From contig MU858415.1 in the NCBI GenBank assembly GCA_033297075.1, positions 1 to 12,091 of the forward strand: a stretch of 12,091 bases of DNA. The letters run 5' to 3'. Every line of letters starts with the position of its first letter. Position 1 is the first letter of the stretch. This document shows positions 1 through 9,439 of the stretch, one piece after another. The translations under genes were made by a program, and so were the position numbers. Under the pieces are notes generated by a model. The model worked only from the letters and a program-made list of their open reading frames with translations, searched no databases and was not told where the DNA came from. Origin of the DNA: Rhypophila decipiens. Its lineage: Eukaryota; Ascomycota; Sordariomycetes; Sordariales; Naviculisporaceae.

Positions 1-2
1 CA

Positions 3-134
3 TTGCCGGTGTTGTTGCTTGTCTTGCTTCTGTCAGCTCTCCGATGGAACCAAGTTGCGGGAAAGTTGAAAGAGACGGCGGCATTGTTAAGTCAACAGGT
101 GAGACGGCTGAATGTTGAGGTGGCGTTTGTGTAG
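3..134 (+). other. Possible 3' end of a gene cut by the left window edge
   Basis: An open frame enters from the window edge and ends at TAG 132-134, giving about 43 residues. It begins with a Leu/Val-rich hydrophobic run (LPVLLLVLLLSAL), followed by an amphipathic, Lys/Gln/Arg-rich tail ending in NVEVAFV. The composition is protein-like, with a hydrophobic segment followed by a charged helix, but the piece is too short to assign to a family. It could be the C-terminus of a membrane protein, the end of a relic, or chance. The frame has further stops soon after. Confidence 0.2.
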
Positions 135-541
135 CTAGTTGAGAATAAGATCGGATATACGGTGTGATCACTTCAGACTTGGGTTGAGGCTCCGTGGTGT
201 CAAAGAGTGGGACGGGAACTTACTGACAATACCCTGGCTCCTGCAAGTCATTATCCTTACCAAGAGCAAGACGGTAGCAATCCGGGAGACCATGCGGGGA
301 AGAAAGAGGCAAACTAGTTTCGGATGGGTTACACATAGGACAGGGGCATTATGCATGCCTGCGTTCACGATGACGGATTAGAAAAGCCAGGGAAACCAGT
401 TCTTGGAGGTCCTACTAAACTTCAAAAACGTTTACGGCAGCAGCATAGCAGCAAGACTTACCCTTGTGAGCTTATACGTGCAGCTATTAAGGGCGGAGAG
501 ATGGGGAATGATTGTATGTGTTTTGGAGACCAGCCTAAAGC

Positions 542-733
542 GATTTTATCGAACCGAAAAACTTGGAGGATAAAGATATGAGGGACACAGTCCTCAAGCT
601 CGAGAAGTTAGGAGAAGAGACTAGCCAGCACTTCGACTAAGATCACAAGTATGAGACCTGGTTCCAAGAGTGGGATACAATACTAGAATCCTCGTTGGTA
701 ACCAAAGTTGTTGATGAAGACACCTCGTTATAG
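542..733 (+). pseudogene. Coding-like relic with internal stop, unknown family
   Basis: In frame 2 a 64-codon stretch reads like an ordinary soluble, charged, helical protein. It includes DFIEPKNLEDKDMRD, LKLEKLGEETSQHF and, after an in-frame TAA at 638-640, KYETWFQEWDTILESSL. It ends at TAG 731-733. Upstream the same frame is broken by several stops (488, 509, 536), so it would be the remains of an exon. The amphipathic Leu/Lys/Glu spacing and the Trp-rich YETWFQEWD motif look non-random. I do not recognise the family, and chance cannot be excluded. Confidence 0.25.
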
Positions 734-2950
734 TGTTACACTCCGGGGTTTCCGACATGGACGTAAGAAGGGTCGAAAGATGACAGAGCAACCATGGAGA
801 GGAACTGTAATATCGTTTCTTGGGAAATTTTCCTCCGAATATAGCCTTCAAGGCGTCGTTTAACCAACACTAAAGCCACCCCACTTGGCCACATATCCTT
901 GTTGCCCACCACACCTTAGCATTAACGCCAACAGTTTTATTTCTGAAAATAAATCCACAATTCCTTTCAAAACCGCCACTCATTTCTGCCGTCCTATCGC
1001 CACCGCATTCAATTTCCGTAGCTAGTACATACGCTGGAGACATGAGTCATGCTCGCATTTGGAATTGCCCTGGGTGACAACTATGGCGGCAAGGCCGACC
1101 ACAGCGGGGAGTGCAAAGTACATGGCTGTCAAGCAAGTTGGAACTGGGGAGTACTAGATTCAATAGATGGAGTAGGGTAGATGAGAGTTGAGAGTGTGGG
1201 ATTTGGATCACGACGGACGAAATGAGGACGGGGAATGTCCACCAACATATCCAACTTTTTCCTGTATGGTTGCAACTTGCAAGACAGTGCCGACACATCT
1301 TTGCTACAATATTGATATGCACATATGGAAACCCGGTGTATGTAAGTGTTCGGTCGAGTTTAGATCACATGCAACCGCTCGCACATCCCGATCGCGGACG
1401 AGCCCCCCTACTATTTGCATTGCATCGCTTGTTGCCGTAGCTGCGAGTGAACTCTGCTGAAAGTGTAGCTGCGGCATATAATATGATTGGATCCTGCCAT
1501 TTCACATTACGAATCCGAGAAAAGGCACCGATTTGAGGCTTCTAGGCTTGTGGCAACAAACTTGAAAGAGTAAGACGGAGTGATGGTGGTTAGCCACCGG
1601 ACGGCTGGAGCTGAAGATGAACCCTCAGGGTTGAACACAAGGCATTGTGCCTGAGGTGAAGAAGGATAGGTCCAGCCTGTGATCACATCCACAGGGATTA
1701 TGAGTGAGTAGGGTGGGAACCTTGAAGCCGGTCTGGCAGTCTGGCCGGAAATCTCACCAAGTTTGGGCCACCAGTCCATGTCCTTAACTGATGGGTGTGG
1801 ATGCCATACTGCAGCTCCATCATGCCGGGTGTGTCCCGATATTCCTGAATTGGTGCAGCAGTTTCCCAACTGGCATTGGTTTCTTGGCAGTGTGGCAGGA
1901 ACGAAAATTATGAAGAAAAAATTAAAGAGAGAAAAAGAATAGAAAAAAAGAATAAAAGCAGAATGAGTGGCACAGCCCGACGTCGGTTCGTGCACAGCTA
2001 CCAAGGTACCTTTGGGGGTATCACATTTAAGTTGTAACACTACAGATGCACGCGTTATTGACGCAGGTTCAGCTGGCCTATCCCTGATCAGTCTTAAAAT
2101 CTCTGCTCGGCAAAAGGAGAGGTGCATGTCTTAGCTAACAATGGACAGCCTATTCAAGATAAAGCTGCGGTATGGCGACCACACCAGTCTTGGCACCAAC
2201 CATACTCGAGGAAGACTAGAACCTCATAGACCAATGTTGGTGAGGCTTTGGGCTGGACTGCCACACGTCTTTCAAAGCAGCTCACCCTGAGACATGAGAA
2301 CTTGTGATGTGATCCCAAAGGGCTGGATGCGTCCCTCTTCGTCTCTTGTGCATAGCATGTCCCCTCGACCTCTCCTCTCAGACTTTGACGGTCACGGTGG
2401 TTACACCGTCTCGCCCTCTTACTCTTTTATCCAGGTACCTAACCTACCAAAGAGCATGGCATCACAAGGCTAATCCAAATCGTTGGAGTAGGTTCCATGG
2501 CAGTCTCGATGTCTTGGCCCCTTTGCTTCTTTTCAGGTGAAATGCGAATGGCAGGCACCAATCATATTATATTCCGCAGCTACAACTTTCCCCGACGTCC
2601 AAACCTAGCACTGCCGGCAACGGGAGTTCACTCGGCAGGCACACACCTCAGCATCGAAGGCACCGATCCTCCACTAGTTCTAGGTTGCGCGGGCGGGTTG
2701 CATGTGATCCAGGAAACTTTGCACCGAGCATTTACATACACCGGTCTCCTACCTAATTGATAGCAAAGATGAATCCGTATACTCTTTTGTTGATGATGGT
2801 GAGTTCAACCATGGCAGCTTTATCTCTGAATATTGCTGCAACCACTCAGTTTATTTCTCGTTTATTCGAGCCAAACTGGGAATAGCCAAGGTACTTGCCC
2901 AAGTACGTACTATGGACTCCGTCTGTGACAAACCCTTCTGGCACAGGTTC
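734..2950. other. Stretch without a recognisable gene
   Basis: I found no gene here that I can support. The longest open frame (minus strand, 1507-2127, about 206 codons) has low-complexity Phe-rich translation where it crosses a purine tract, no recognisable motif and no convincing gene context. Notable content is a purine-rich strand (about 1911-1966) and scattered CTAGGTAGG/AGGTACC-like words near 2433-2446 and 2890-2910. The last 100 bases lead into the promoter of the secreted-protein pseudogene. Confidence 0.5.
1911..1966 (+). repeat. Purine-rich low-complexity tract
   Basis: About 56 bases consist almost only of A and G in short irregular runs (GAAGAAAAAATTAAAGAGAG and similar). It has no constant unit length, so it is low-complexity sequence rather than a true tandem array. 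Its complement creates the Phe/Leu-rich middle of the 206-codon minus-strand open frame, which argues against that frame being a gene. Confidence 0.6.
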
Positions 2951-2957
2951 GGGTTTC

Positions 2958-2963
2958 TATAAA
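2958..2963 (+). promoter_or_regulatory. TATA box of the secreted-protein pseudogene
   Basis: TATAAA lies 124 bases upstream of the ATG at 3082. Between them is a C/A-rich leader (about 3015-3081, with repeated TCAATC, TCAAAT and CAACAA words) of the kind common in highly expressed fungal transcripts. This places the start of transcription near 2990 and supports the start codon chosen for the downstream gene model. Confidence 0.5.
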
Positions 2964-3081
2964 TTGGTGGGCATTCCCCGTGTTCTTTTGATAGTTAGCG
3001 AGGCTATTCAAATCAGTCAATCATCCAACTTGTTCAAATCAAACTAACTCATCTATTGAATCCAACAATTCCTTGCCAGCA

Positions 3082-4037
3082 ATGTTCTTCACAAAGATCT
3101 ACGGCTTGGTTGGCCTTGCCGCCATGATTGCCGCCTAGGGCAATTCCGACTTTGGACATTGCGACCACAACAGATGTCTCCAGCGTATGTATCCAAATAC
3201 TGTCGAGATTATTGTTCCAACATGGCCATTAACCCTTTCTAAATAGAGGTCCATAAAGCGGCAGCCGCACATGGAACAGGCTACGAGGATTGCTCGTCCT
3301 TCCTCAGTGTCACTGTCATACCTGCAGCTTGGTAAGTCATGACACCCCCTGTATTTAATAGCATACCATACCCAGCTAACAGACCTAACTACTCAAGAAC
3401 GACCACAGTGATCGACACCATAACCGTGACAACAACCACCGTCATCCCCGGCGGCCCACCCATCCGCCGTGCTGCTGCCCGCCGACACCTTGACGCCGGC
3501 GCCGGTGCCCATGCAGCTCTAGCTCACGTAGTCCCCCGCCAAACGACTTCCCTCCCTACCGCCATCCCGCCCTACGCCTCTGGCTGCTCCGACAATAGCA
3601 CGTCCTACTCTAGCGCCTGCTCCTGCATTGGTGTCTCCCCAAGCACCACCACTGCCCCGGCCCCCGCCGTCTCAACCGTCATATCCACGACAACCACAAC
3701 ACAGACCATCACCTCGACAGCCACTACTCCCACCGGCACGCCCACTCCCAACCTGACCATCCAGCAATACCTCAACACCCCCTGCACAGCCGTCCCAGAT
3801 ATCGTAAATGTCATTACTGCAGGACAATGTGCGGTTACTGGCACGAACAATGTCAATTTCGGGACGTACAATCCCGCAGCGGGGTGCACCTGTGTCGTCG
3901 CCTTCTACTACACGGCCAACTGCTCGGGGAACATGGTATCGGTGCCGCCGCCGCAGGACCCGACGTCCAGTCAGTGTTATCGGTATAGTATCTTTTTTCA
4001 GGGGAGTGTTAGGTTGGAGTGTACGGGGACTTGTTAA
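3082..4037 (+). pseudogene. Secreted Ser/Thr-rich, Cys-rich protein gene, inactivated by stops
   Basis: Three exons can be traced. Exon 1 (3082-3184) starts MFFTKIYGLVGLAAMIAA, a good signal peptide, and is then broken by TAG at 3136-3138. It resumes in frame with NSDFGHCDHNRCLQ. Intron 1 is 3185-3246 (GTATGT...AAATAG). Exon 2 (3247-3331) encodes a stretch with TGYEDCSSFLSVTV, a Cys-Ser-Ser-Phe-Leu pattern I associate with small fungal extracellular proteins. Intron 2 starts at 3332 (GTAAGT) and ends at 3382 or 3397. Both acceptors keep frame, but both form TGA across the junction. Exon 3 encodes a Thr/Ser/Pro-rich linker with N-glycosylation sequons, then a C-terminal domain of about 95 residues with eight Cys (NTPC, GQC, AGC, TC, NCS, SQC, LEC, GTC), ending at TAA 4035. 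Both stops are explained by single C-to-T changes (CAG to TAG, CGA to TGA). No GPI signal is seen. The function is unknown, probably cell-wall or apoplastic. Confidence 0.6.
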
Positions 4038-4135
4038 TGTGACACCCAGAGGGAGAGAGAAAGAGAGTAAGTGAGTGGGTGTACTTAACCGGGAACCCAC
4101 TCCTGATAATATGTATCTAGGTAGGTAGGCACGTA

Positions 4136-4499
4136 TTACAATACATAGTGCGCACTATGTCTTGAATACAGCAGAGGTGATTGGATAAGAAGGTACCTAT
4201 CATTTCCCGGCAGACGTGGTAGTTCCACTAATCGGCTCTCCATAGGGACTTCATCCAACCGAAATTGTGACCTTAGTAGTCTGTATAAGGCGTCACGCCA
4301 AAAATAAGGATCAACACATAGAGGCTTAATCCTAAGGTCCATTGCCTCATGGAAAGCTGCAACAATACTGAATACACCACAGTCGTCGTCATTGACCTGG
4401 TGTAGCGGCGAGGTGATTGTAGCCCGGAGTCTCTTAACAGCCCATGCCTCCGCCATTTCAGTCTGGAGATGGTGTTTGGAGAGACGGGCGATTTCAGTT
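4136..4499 (-). pseudogene. 3' part of a Ulp1-like (C48) cysteine peptidase, relic
   Basis: The minus-strand frame from 4499 down to TAA at 4138-4136 encodes about 120 residues containing QVNDDDCGVF. This matches the Ulp1/SENP active site: oxyanion-hole Gln six residues before the nucleophile Cys, within a D-C-G-hydrophobic motif. The helical segment after it (SIVAAFHEAMDL) also fits the family. The catalytic His and Asp should lie upstream, but in-frame stops occur at 4502-4500 and further up, and no His-Trp motif is visible before the minisatellite. The gene is therefore decapitated, or its upstream exons are decayed. Ulp1 domains in fungi occur both in deSUMOylases and in large transposon-encoded proteins. 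With this short divergent form next to tandem repeats, a transposon origin is my preference. It converges on the secreted-protein pseudogene. Confidence 0.6.
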
Positions 4500-4562
4500 T
4501 ATGGGGGGGTTGTTGGACCATTATACTGGGAAAGCGGTCTGGGTTATCCCATTTCGTCAAGT

Positions 4563-4763
4563 AATTCAGGGTCGGCCAATTCAGGGTCGGCCAATTCAGG
4601 GTCGGCCAATTCAGGGTCGGCCAATTCAGGGTCAGTCCAGTCCAGGGTCAGCCAAACACGGTCAACCAAACAGGGTCAGCCAAACAGGGTCAGCCAAACA
4701 CGGTCATCCAACAGTGTCATCCAAACAGGATCATCCAACAGGGTCAGCCAACAGGGTCAGCCA
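4563..4763 (+). repeat. Minisatellite, 13-15 bp unit
   Basis: Four exact copies of AATTCAGGGTCGGCC (4563-4622) are followed by about ten degenerate 13-16 bp units, mostly AAACAGGGTCAGCC with variants such as ACACGGTCAACC and ACAGTGTCATCC. The homogeneous left end and degenerate right end suggest recent expansion at one side. Open plus-strand frames across it translate into NSGSANSGSA or IQGRPIQGRP repeats and are not genes. A related block lies at 9815-9900, on the other side of the NLR gene and in the same orientation. Confidence 0.9.
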
Positions 4764-5351
4764 ATCCAGACAATTAAGGAATGCACTTAGTATGCCCCGC
4801 ACCTTCTTTACCCGCCCCCCACACACTTTTGGTTATCTTCTGCCTCTTAAACACAATCTTGGGCGGGAGAAGCGGCACGATACAGAGATATACCATGTTT
4901 GGATGATGGTGGCGTTTTACACTTGTGGTGCAACGCGACGCATCCTCAATAAAATGGCTGCAGCGAACCATCGCCAATCATGATGCTCTGAGTGCAGGCA
5001 GCTGCCGCCAGCCGTCTAGGCGACAACGCAATCAGGCCTCCAACTCGCGGGGTTGGAATTCGGGCATCGAAACTGGTTAAGCTGAGGGACAACAGCGGCT
5101 GTAATTTAAAGGCTTCAACAGCGCACAGCCAGTTTATGAGATCCGTGGTAAATACTGCGGCGATTTCATGCGATAGGTAATTCTTATCTGTATTGAACTC
5201 TCTCTGATCCACTTACTAATTGTTGTACCTGCAGATCCGGCGATCTCCAGAACCACCCCACCGCCCGACCGTCCAACTGTCGACCTAGTCCCCTCTGCTG
5301 CTGGCGAACAGTCATACAAATAGCTCCTGAGAGCCAGCTACTCTTTGGAGA
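4764..5351 (+). promoter_or_regulatory. Upstream region of the NLR gene, with a candidate leader intron
   Basis: No gene is recognised. A possible 58-bp leader intron lies at 5177-5234: donor GTAATT, an ACTAAT branch-like site at 5215-5220 and acceptor CTGCAG. Splicing would leave a leader that is out of frame with the downstream ATG, so it would be untranslated sequence or a short upstream frame. I see no clear TATA box close to 5352. AT-rich words near 5103 (AATTTAAA) are the nearest candidates. Confidence 0.3.
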
Positions 5352-8300
5352 ATGCGCCTCCTGGAACGCGACGATACGGGCGAATTCCGACTAACGGATG
5401 TCCCCAACAACGAGGTGCCACCATATGCAATACTCTCACACACATGGGGTGATGAAGAAGTCCTGTTCAGCGACTTAAAGAACGGTACGGCCAAGGACAA
5501 AGCAGGCTATGTCAAGATTCAGTTCTGCGGAGACCAAGCCGAGCGTGATGGCGTGAATTTCTTCTGGGTGGACACATGCTGCATCGACAAATCAGACAAA
5601 ATTGAACTGCAGAGCTCTCTCAACTCCATGTTTGAATGGTACCGGAATGCAGCGAAGTGTTATGTCTATCTCAGCGATGTCTCAGCCTGCAAGCGGGACA
5701 CCGACGGCAAGCCGAGTTGGGAATTGACTTTTCGCAAATCCAGATGGTTTACTCGTGGATGGACTTTGCAAGAGCTTGTTGCTCCAGCAACCCTCAAGTT
5801 CTTCTCGAGAGACAATAAGCTCTTAGGAGACAAGCAGTCTTTGGAACAAGAAATACACGATATTACCCAGATCCCCCTCAATGCCCTCCGAGGTGCCCCA
5901 CTATCTGATTTCAGCGTCGTGGAAAGAATGTCTTGGATTAAGGGACGCGAGACAAAATACGAGGAAGATAAGGCGTATTCTCTCTTCGGTATCTTCGGCG
6001 TGCACATACCGGTTATCTACGGCGAAGGAGAAGACAAGGCATTTGATCGATTACGAGAGAAGATCGACAAGGATTTCGACCGTCTGGCAAAGCTATGGTC
6101 TACTGGCCCGCGAGACCCGCGCATTGATAAAGAGCGCATCGAGACGGCAAAGGGCGGTCTGCTGGCTGACGCTTATCGCTGGATCTTCGATAACCGTGAC
6201 TTTAACCGATGGCGCCAGTTACCGGAAAGCCACTTGCTCTGGATTAAGGGTGACCCGGGCAAAGGCAAGACCATGTTGCTATGCGGTATTATCAACGAAC
6301 TAGAACGGCCGACTACCTCTGATGGTGGCAACTTGGTGTATTTCTTCTGCCAAGCCACCGATTCGCGCATCAACAATGCAACGGCCGTGCTGCGAGGGTT
6401 AATCTACCTACTCGCCAAACGGCAGCCACGTCTTCTATCGCATTTGCCTGAGGACTCCTACGCATCTGATGATGCAATGGCATGGATCGTCCTATCTCGG
6501 GTTTTGTTGGAGATGCTCCGAGATCCGTACTTGAAGGCTACCTACTTGATAATAGACGCCCTCGACGAATGCGTGGTGGACCAGCAGAAAATCCTGAAGT
6601 TGATCGTACAGATTTCATCTGTGTCTTTGGCTGTCAAATTGGTCGTGTCTAGTCGCAATTGGCCGCAGATCGAGGAGCAGTTGGCAACCGTCCCGCAACA
6701 GTCTAGACTCAGTCTCGAGTTAAATCCCGGATCCATCACTACTGCTGTCGAAGCATTCATTCGTTACAAGGTCCTCCATCTGTCACAACTAAAGCGGTAC
6801 GATACCAAAACAGAGACGGCCATAAAATGCTATCTTTCTTCGAATGCGAACGGCACCTTTCTCTGGGTTGCATTAGTCTGCCAGGCACTTGCAGACCCCA
6901 AGGTTCGAAAATGGCACAGTTTAGAAAAGTTACGTGCGTTTCCACCTGGGTTAGATTCTCTATATGCGCGGATGAAGGAGGACATCAGCCATTCCGAAGA
7001 TGCAGATCTCTGCAGGCAAATCCTTGCTGTCACTGCCATAGTTCGCCGACCCATTCACCTTCGGGAACTAACTAGGCTTGTTGCACTCCCAGACGATATT
7101 TCAAATGATCTAGAGTCCTTAAGCGAGCTCATCGGGCTGTGTGGATCCTTTTTGACATTGCGAGACCAAATTATTTATTTCATCCACCAATCGGCCAAGG
7201 ACTTTCTATCGGGCAAGCCCACTCACCACGCATCTCGAGAAGCTTACAACTGGGTCTTCCCACATGGGACGACTAGTGTGAATCGCACCATCTACTCCAG
7301 ATCGCTGGATACGATGTCAAGGGAACTACACCGCGACATGTACAAATTATGCAGACCTGGATTTTCAATCAGCGAAGTCAAAGTACCAAAACCTGACCCT
7401 CTAGCAACAGTGCGGTACTCCTGTGTCTACTGGGTTGACCACCTATGTGACTCGATTTCTGGCATAAATATCAGCCGAAACAATGCTTTACTAGACGATA
7501 AAAATGTCTATACATTCTTGGAAACTAAGTACCTCTACTGGCTTGAAGCACTCAGTCTCCTACACGCTATGTCGGATGGCATCATTGCCATCAGGCGGCT
7601 CGAGGGCCTTATTGTAAGGACAAACAAAACACCTTCAAAAAACTCAGGCTAATAGAGATATAGGGGCACACTGATTCAGGGCAGCTCACCACGCTGGTTC
7701 GAGATGCATACCGGTTTGCTCTGTATTTCAGAGTGGCGATTGAACAAGCTCCACTTCAAGCATATATATCAGCTCTTATATTTGCTCCAGCAAAGAGCTT
7801 GGTGAAAATGAATTCCAAGAAAGAAGAGCCAAAATGGATCAAAATAACGCCAGGTGTAGTGGCAGATTGGAATGCGTGTCTGCAGACATTCGAGGGCCAT
7901 AAATATTCGGTCGAATCAGTGGCGTTCTCCCCGGACGGCCAGCGTGTGGTCTCGGGGTCTGCTGACCAGACCGTCAAGATCTGGGATGCCGTGTCAGGCA
8001 GCTGTCTGCAGACATTCGAGGGCCATAAAAATTCGGTCCATTCAGTGGCGTTCTCCCCGGACGGCCAGCGTGTGGTCTCGGGGTCTCGTGACCAGACCGT
8101 CAAGATCTGGGATGCCGCGTCAGGCAGCTGTCTGCAGACATTCGAGGGCCATAAAAATTGGGTCCATTCAGTGGCGTTCTCCCCGGACGGCCAGCGTGTG
8201 GTATCGGGGTCTCATGACCGGACCGTCAAGATCTGGGATGCCGCATCAGGCAGCTGTCTGCAGACATTCGAGGGCCATAAACTTTCGGTCGAATCAGTGG

Positions 8301-8938
8301 CGTTCTCCCCGGACGGCCAGCGTGTGGTCTCGGGGTCTCGTGACCAGACCGTCAAGATCTGGGATGCCGTGTCAGGCAGCTGTCTGCAGACATTCGAGGG
8401 CCATAAAGATTCGGTCGAATCAGTGGCGTTCTCCCCGGACGGCCAGCGTGTGGTCTCGGGGTCTCGTGACCAGACCGTCAAGATCTGGGATGCCGCGTCA
8501 GGCAGCTGTCTGCAGACATTCGAGGGCCATAAAGATTTTGTCAAATCAGTGGCGTTCTCCCCGGACGGCCAGCGTGTGGTCTCGGGGTCTCGTGACCGGA
8601 CCGTCAAGATCTGGGATGCCGCGTCAGGCAGCTGTCTGCAGACATTCGAGGGCCATAAATTTTCGGTCCATTCAGTGGCGTTCTCCCCGGACGGCCAGCG
8701 TGTGGTCTCGGACTCCCGTGGCCAGCGGGATACGGTGTCAGAGAGCTCTTGGATTACTTGCAATGGCCAGAACGTGTTATGGTTACCACATGAATACCGC
8801 TCAACCTGCCGGGTAGTCCTAGGGCAGAAGACTTTAATAGGGTGTTCGTCAGGACAAATTTTCATTATCACATTTTCCCAGGATAAACAATGGACATCAA
8901 CACTCTTTCAACCTCACTGTCTTTTTTCTTTTTCCTAG
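5352..8938 (+). CDS. HET-NACHT-WD40 NOD-like receptor (HNWD class), one intron
   Basis: This is a predicted cytosolic STAND/NLR receptor controlling heterokaryon incompatibility or related non-self recognition. Exon 1 is 5352-7613 (754 codons) and exon 2 is 7664-8938 (424 residues plus TAG), 1178 aa in all. The HET domain (about 25-226) shows YAILSHTWG (25-33), FWVDTCCIDK (71-80), RGWTLQEL (135-142) and YGEG (223-226). The NACHT NTPase follows: Walker A GDPGKGKT (300-307), Walker B LIIDALDE (399-406) and SSRNWP (433-438). A linker containing AIEQAPLQAY leads to WD40 repeats from residue 826. The C-terminal cap WITCNGQNVLWLPHEYR starts at W1117. Domain order matches the Podospora HET-E/HET-D/HET-R family. 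In that family the WD array senses the ligand, NACHT oligomerises with nucleotide, and HET triggers cell death. The start at 5352 is chosen because MRLL plus YAILSHTWG near residue 25 is standard for these proteins. All catalytic motifs are intact, unlike most neighbours. The target ligand cannot be read from the sequence. Confidence 0.93.
7614..7663 (+). other. Intron of the NLR gene (50 bp)
   Basis: Donor GTAAGG at 7614 follows codon 754 (phase 0). A GCTAAT branch-like site lies at 7648-7653 and acceptor ATATAG ends at 7663. The removed segment contains the TAA at 7650-7652 and a TAG, and the exons are in different frames (0 and 2). Splicing joins ...RRLEGLI to GHTDSGQLTTLVRDAYRF, restoring a continuous linker of the kind seen in HNWD proteins. 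Without splicing the locus looks like two separate genes. Confidence 0.8.
7877..8730 (+). repeat. 126-bp coding tandem array (WD40 repeats, 6 full plus 1 partial)
   Basis: Repeats start at 7877, 8003, 8129, 8255, 8381, 8507 and 8633, each with TGTCTGCAGACATTCGAGGG. Each encodes a 42-residue WD repeat with GHK...SVAFSPDGQRVVSGS..D.TVKIWDA. The six full copies differ mainly at codons 10, 11, 13, 29, 31 and 39 of the unit. Only two synonymous differences are seen, both in copy 3 (GTC to GTA, GCG to GCA). The seventh copy diverges after VVSDSRGQ. Near identity at DNA level implies ongoing homogenisation by unequal exchange or gene conversion, so copy number may vary between strains and may be collapsed in assemblies. 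Confidence 0.95.
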
Positions 8939-9439
8939 CATGACACCAGAAGGGTCTGGGAGGAAGGGTGAATTTATAGATATTTTTGTCGGATCGGCTA
9001 GTATATACGATGACTCACCTGACTTTCTTAAAGGCAAATTATTGGCTTCAACGTTATTTCGGGGAGCATGTACACGTATTCCAAGGTGGCAAACCGTGGC
9101 GAAAATATGAATTCTGCCTAATACTAATCAACCCTCAGCACCGAGTAATCCCAGTTTTGAAATCTGGTTGGCGCATGTGACTCCACGTAAGCGTCGCTAT
9201 TGTCGTTCAGGCATTGGAACAAATTAAAAAGAGCGGGTTCAGAGCGGAAATAATCCTAGTGCGGCCATTGGTTTAACAAAAGGAAGGCCGAAGAAACTGT
9301 CAGAAGCACTACACTGCTTGGGATTCGTTAAAAATAAAGAGAAACCGGTGATTGATTTCTCTTTGCTGGCTCGTTCTGTAATTGTTCGTTGTGGCAACTC
9401 TAATTGCATGATTACCATAAAGCCCAGCGACTTCTAACT
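8939..9439. other. Downstream spacer of the NLR gene, no gene seen
   Basis: This is AT-rich sequence with only short open frames lacking recognisable motifs. An AATAAA word at about 9331 could act in polyadenylation, but it is 390 bases from the stop codon and weakly supported. It probably contains the NLR 3' untranslated region. Confidence 0.4.

Noticed and set aside
1507..2127. 206-codon minus-strand open frame
   Set aside because: It is the longest frame in the left part, but part of it is a Phe-rich translation of a purine tract. It has no recognisable domain or intron structure and no promoter-like leader, so I judge it non-coding.
3672..4100. 142-codon minus-strand frame opposite the secreted-protein gene
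   Set aside because: It is Arg/Gly-rich antisense of a Thr/Pro-rich exon. The plus-strand model has signal peptide, introns and ordered Cys residues.
4392..4983. Two plus-strand frames of 132 and 179 codons across 4392-4983
   Set aside because: They are translations of the minisatellite (NSGSA and IQGRP repeats) and overlap the Ulp1-like relic on the other strand.
7877..8730. Tandem array considered as a CRISPR or satellite
   Set aside because: The 126-bp period encodes WD40 repeats in frame with the NLR, and there are no short repeat-spacer units.
7872..8871. Long open frames of 314 (plus) and 219 (minus) codons over the WD array
   Set aside because: They are shadows created by the 126-bp repeat, whose length is a multiple of three, so stop-free alternative frames persist through every copy.
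8986..9180. 64-codon plus-strand frame after the NLR
   Set aside because: It has no motif, no clear promoter and ordinary AT-rich spacer composition.
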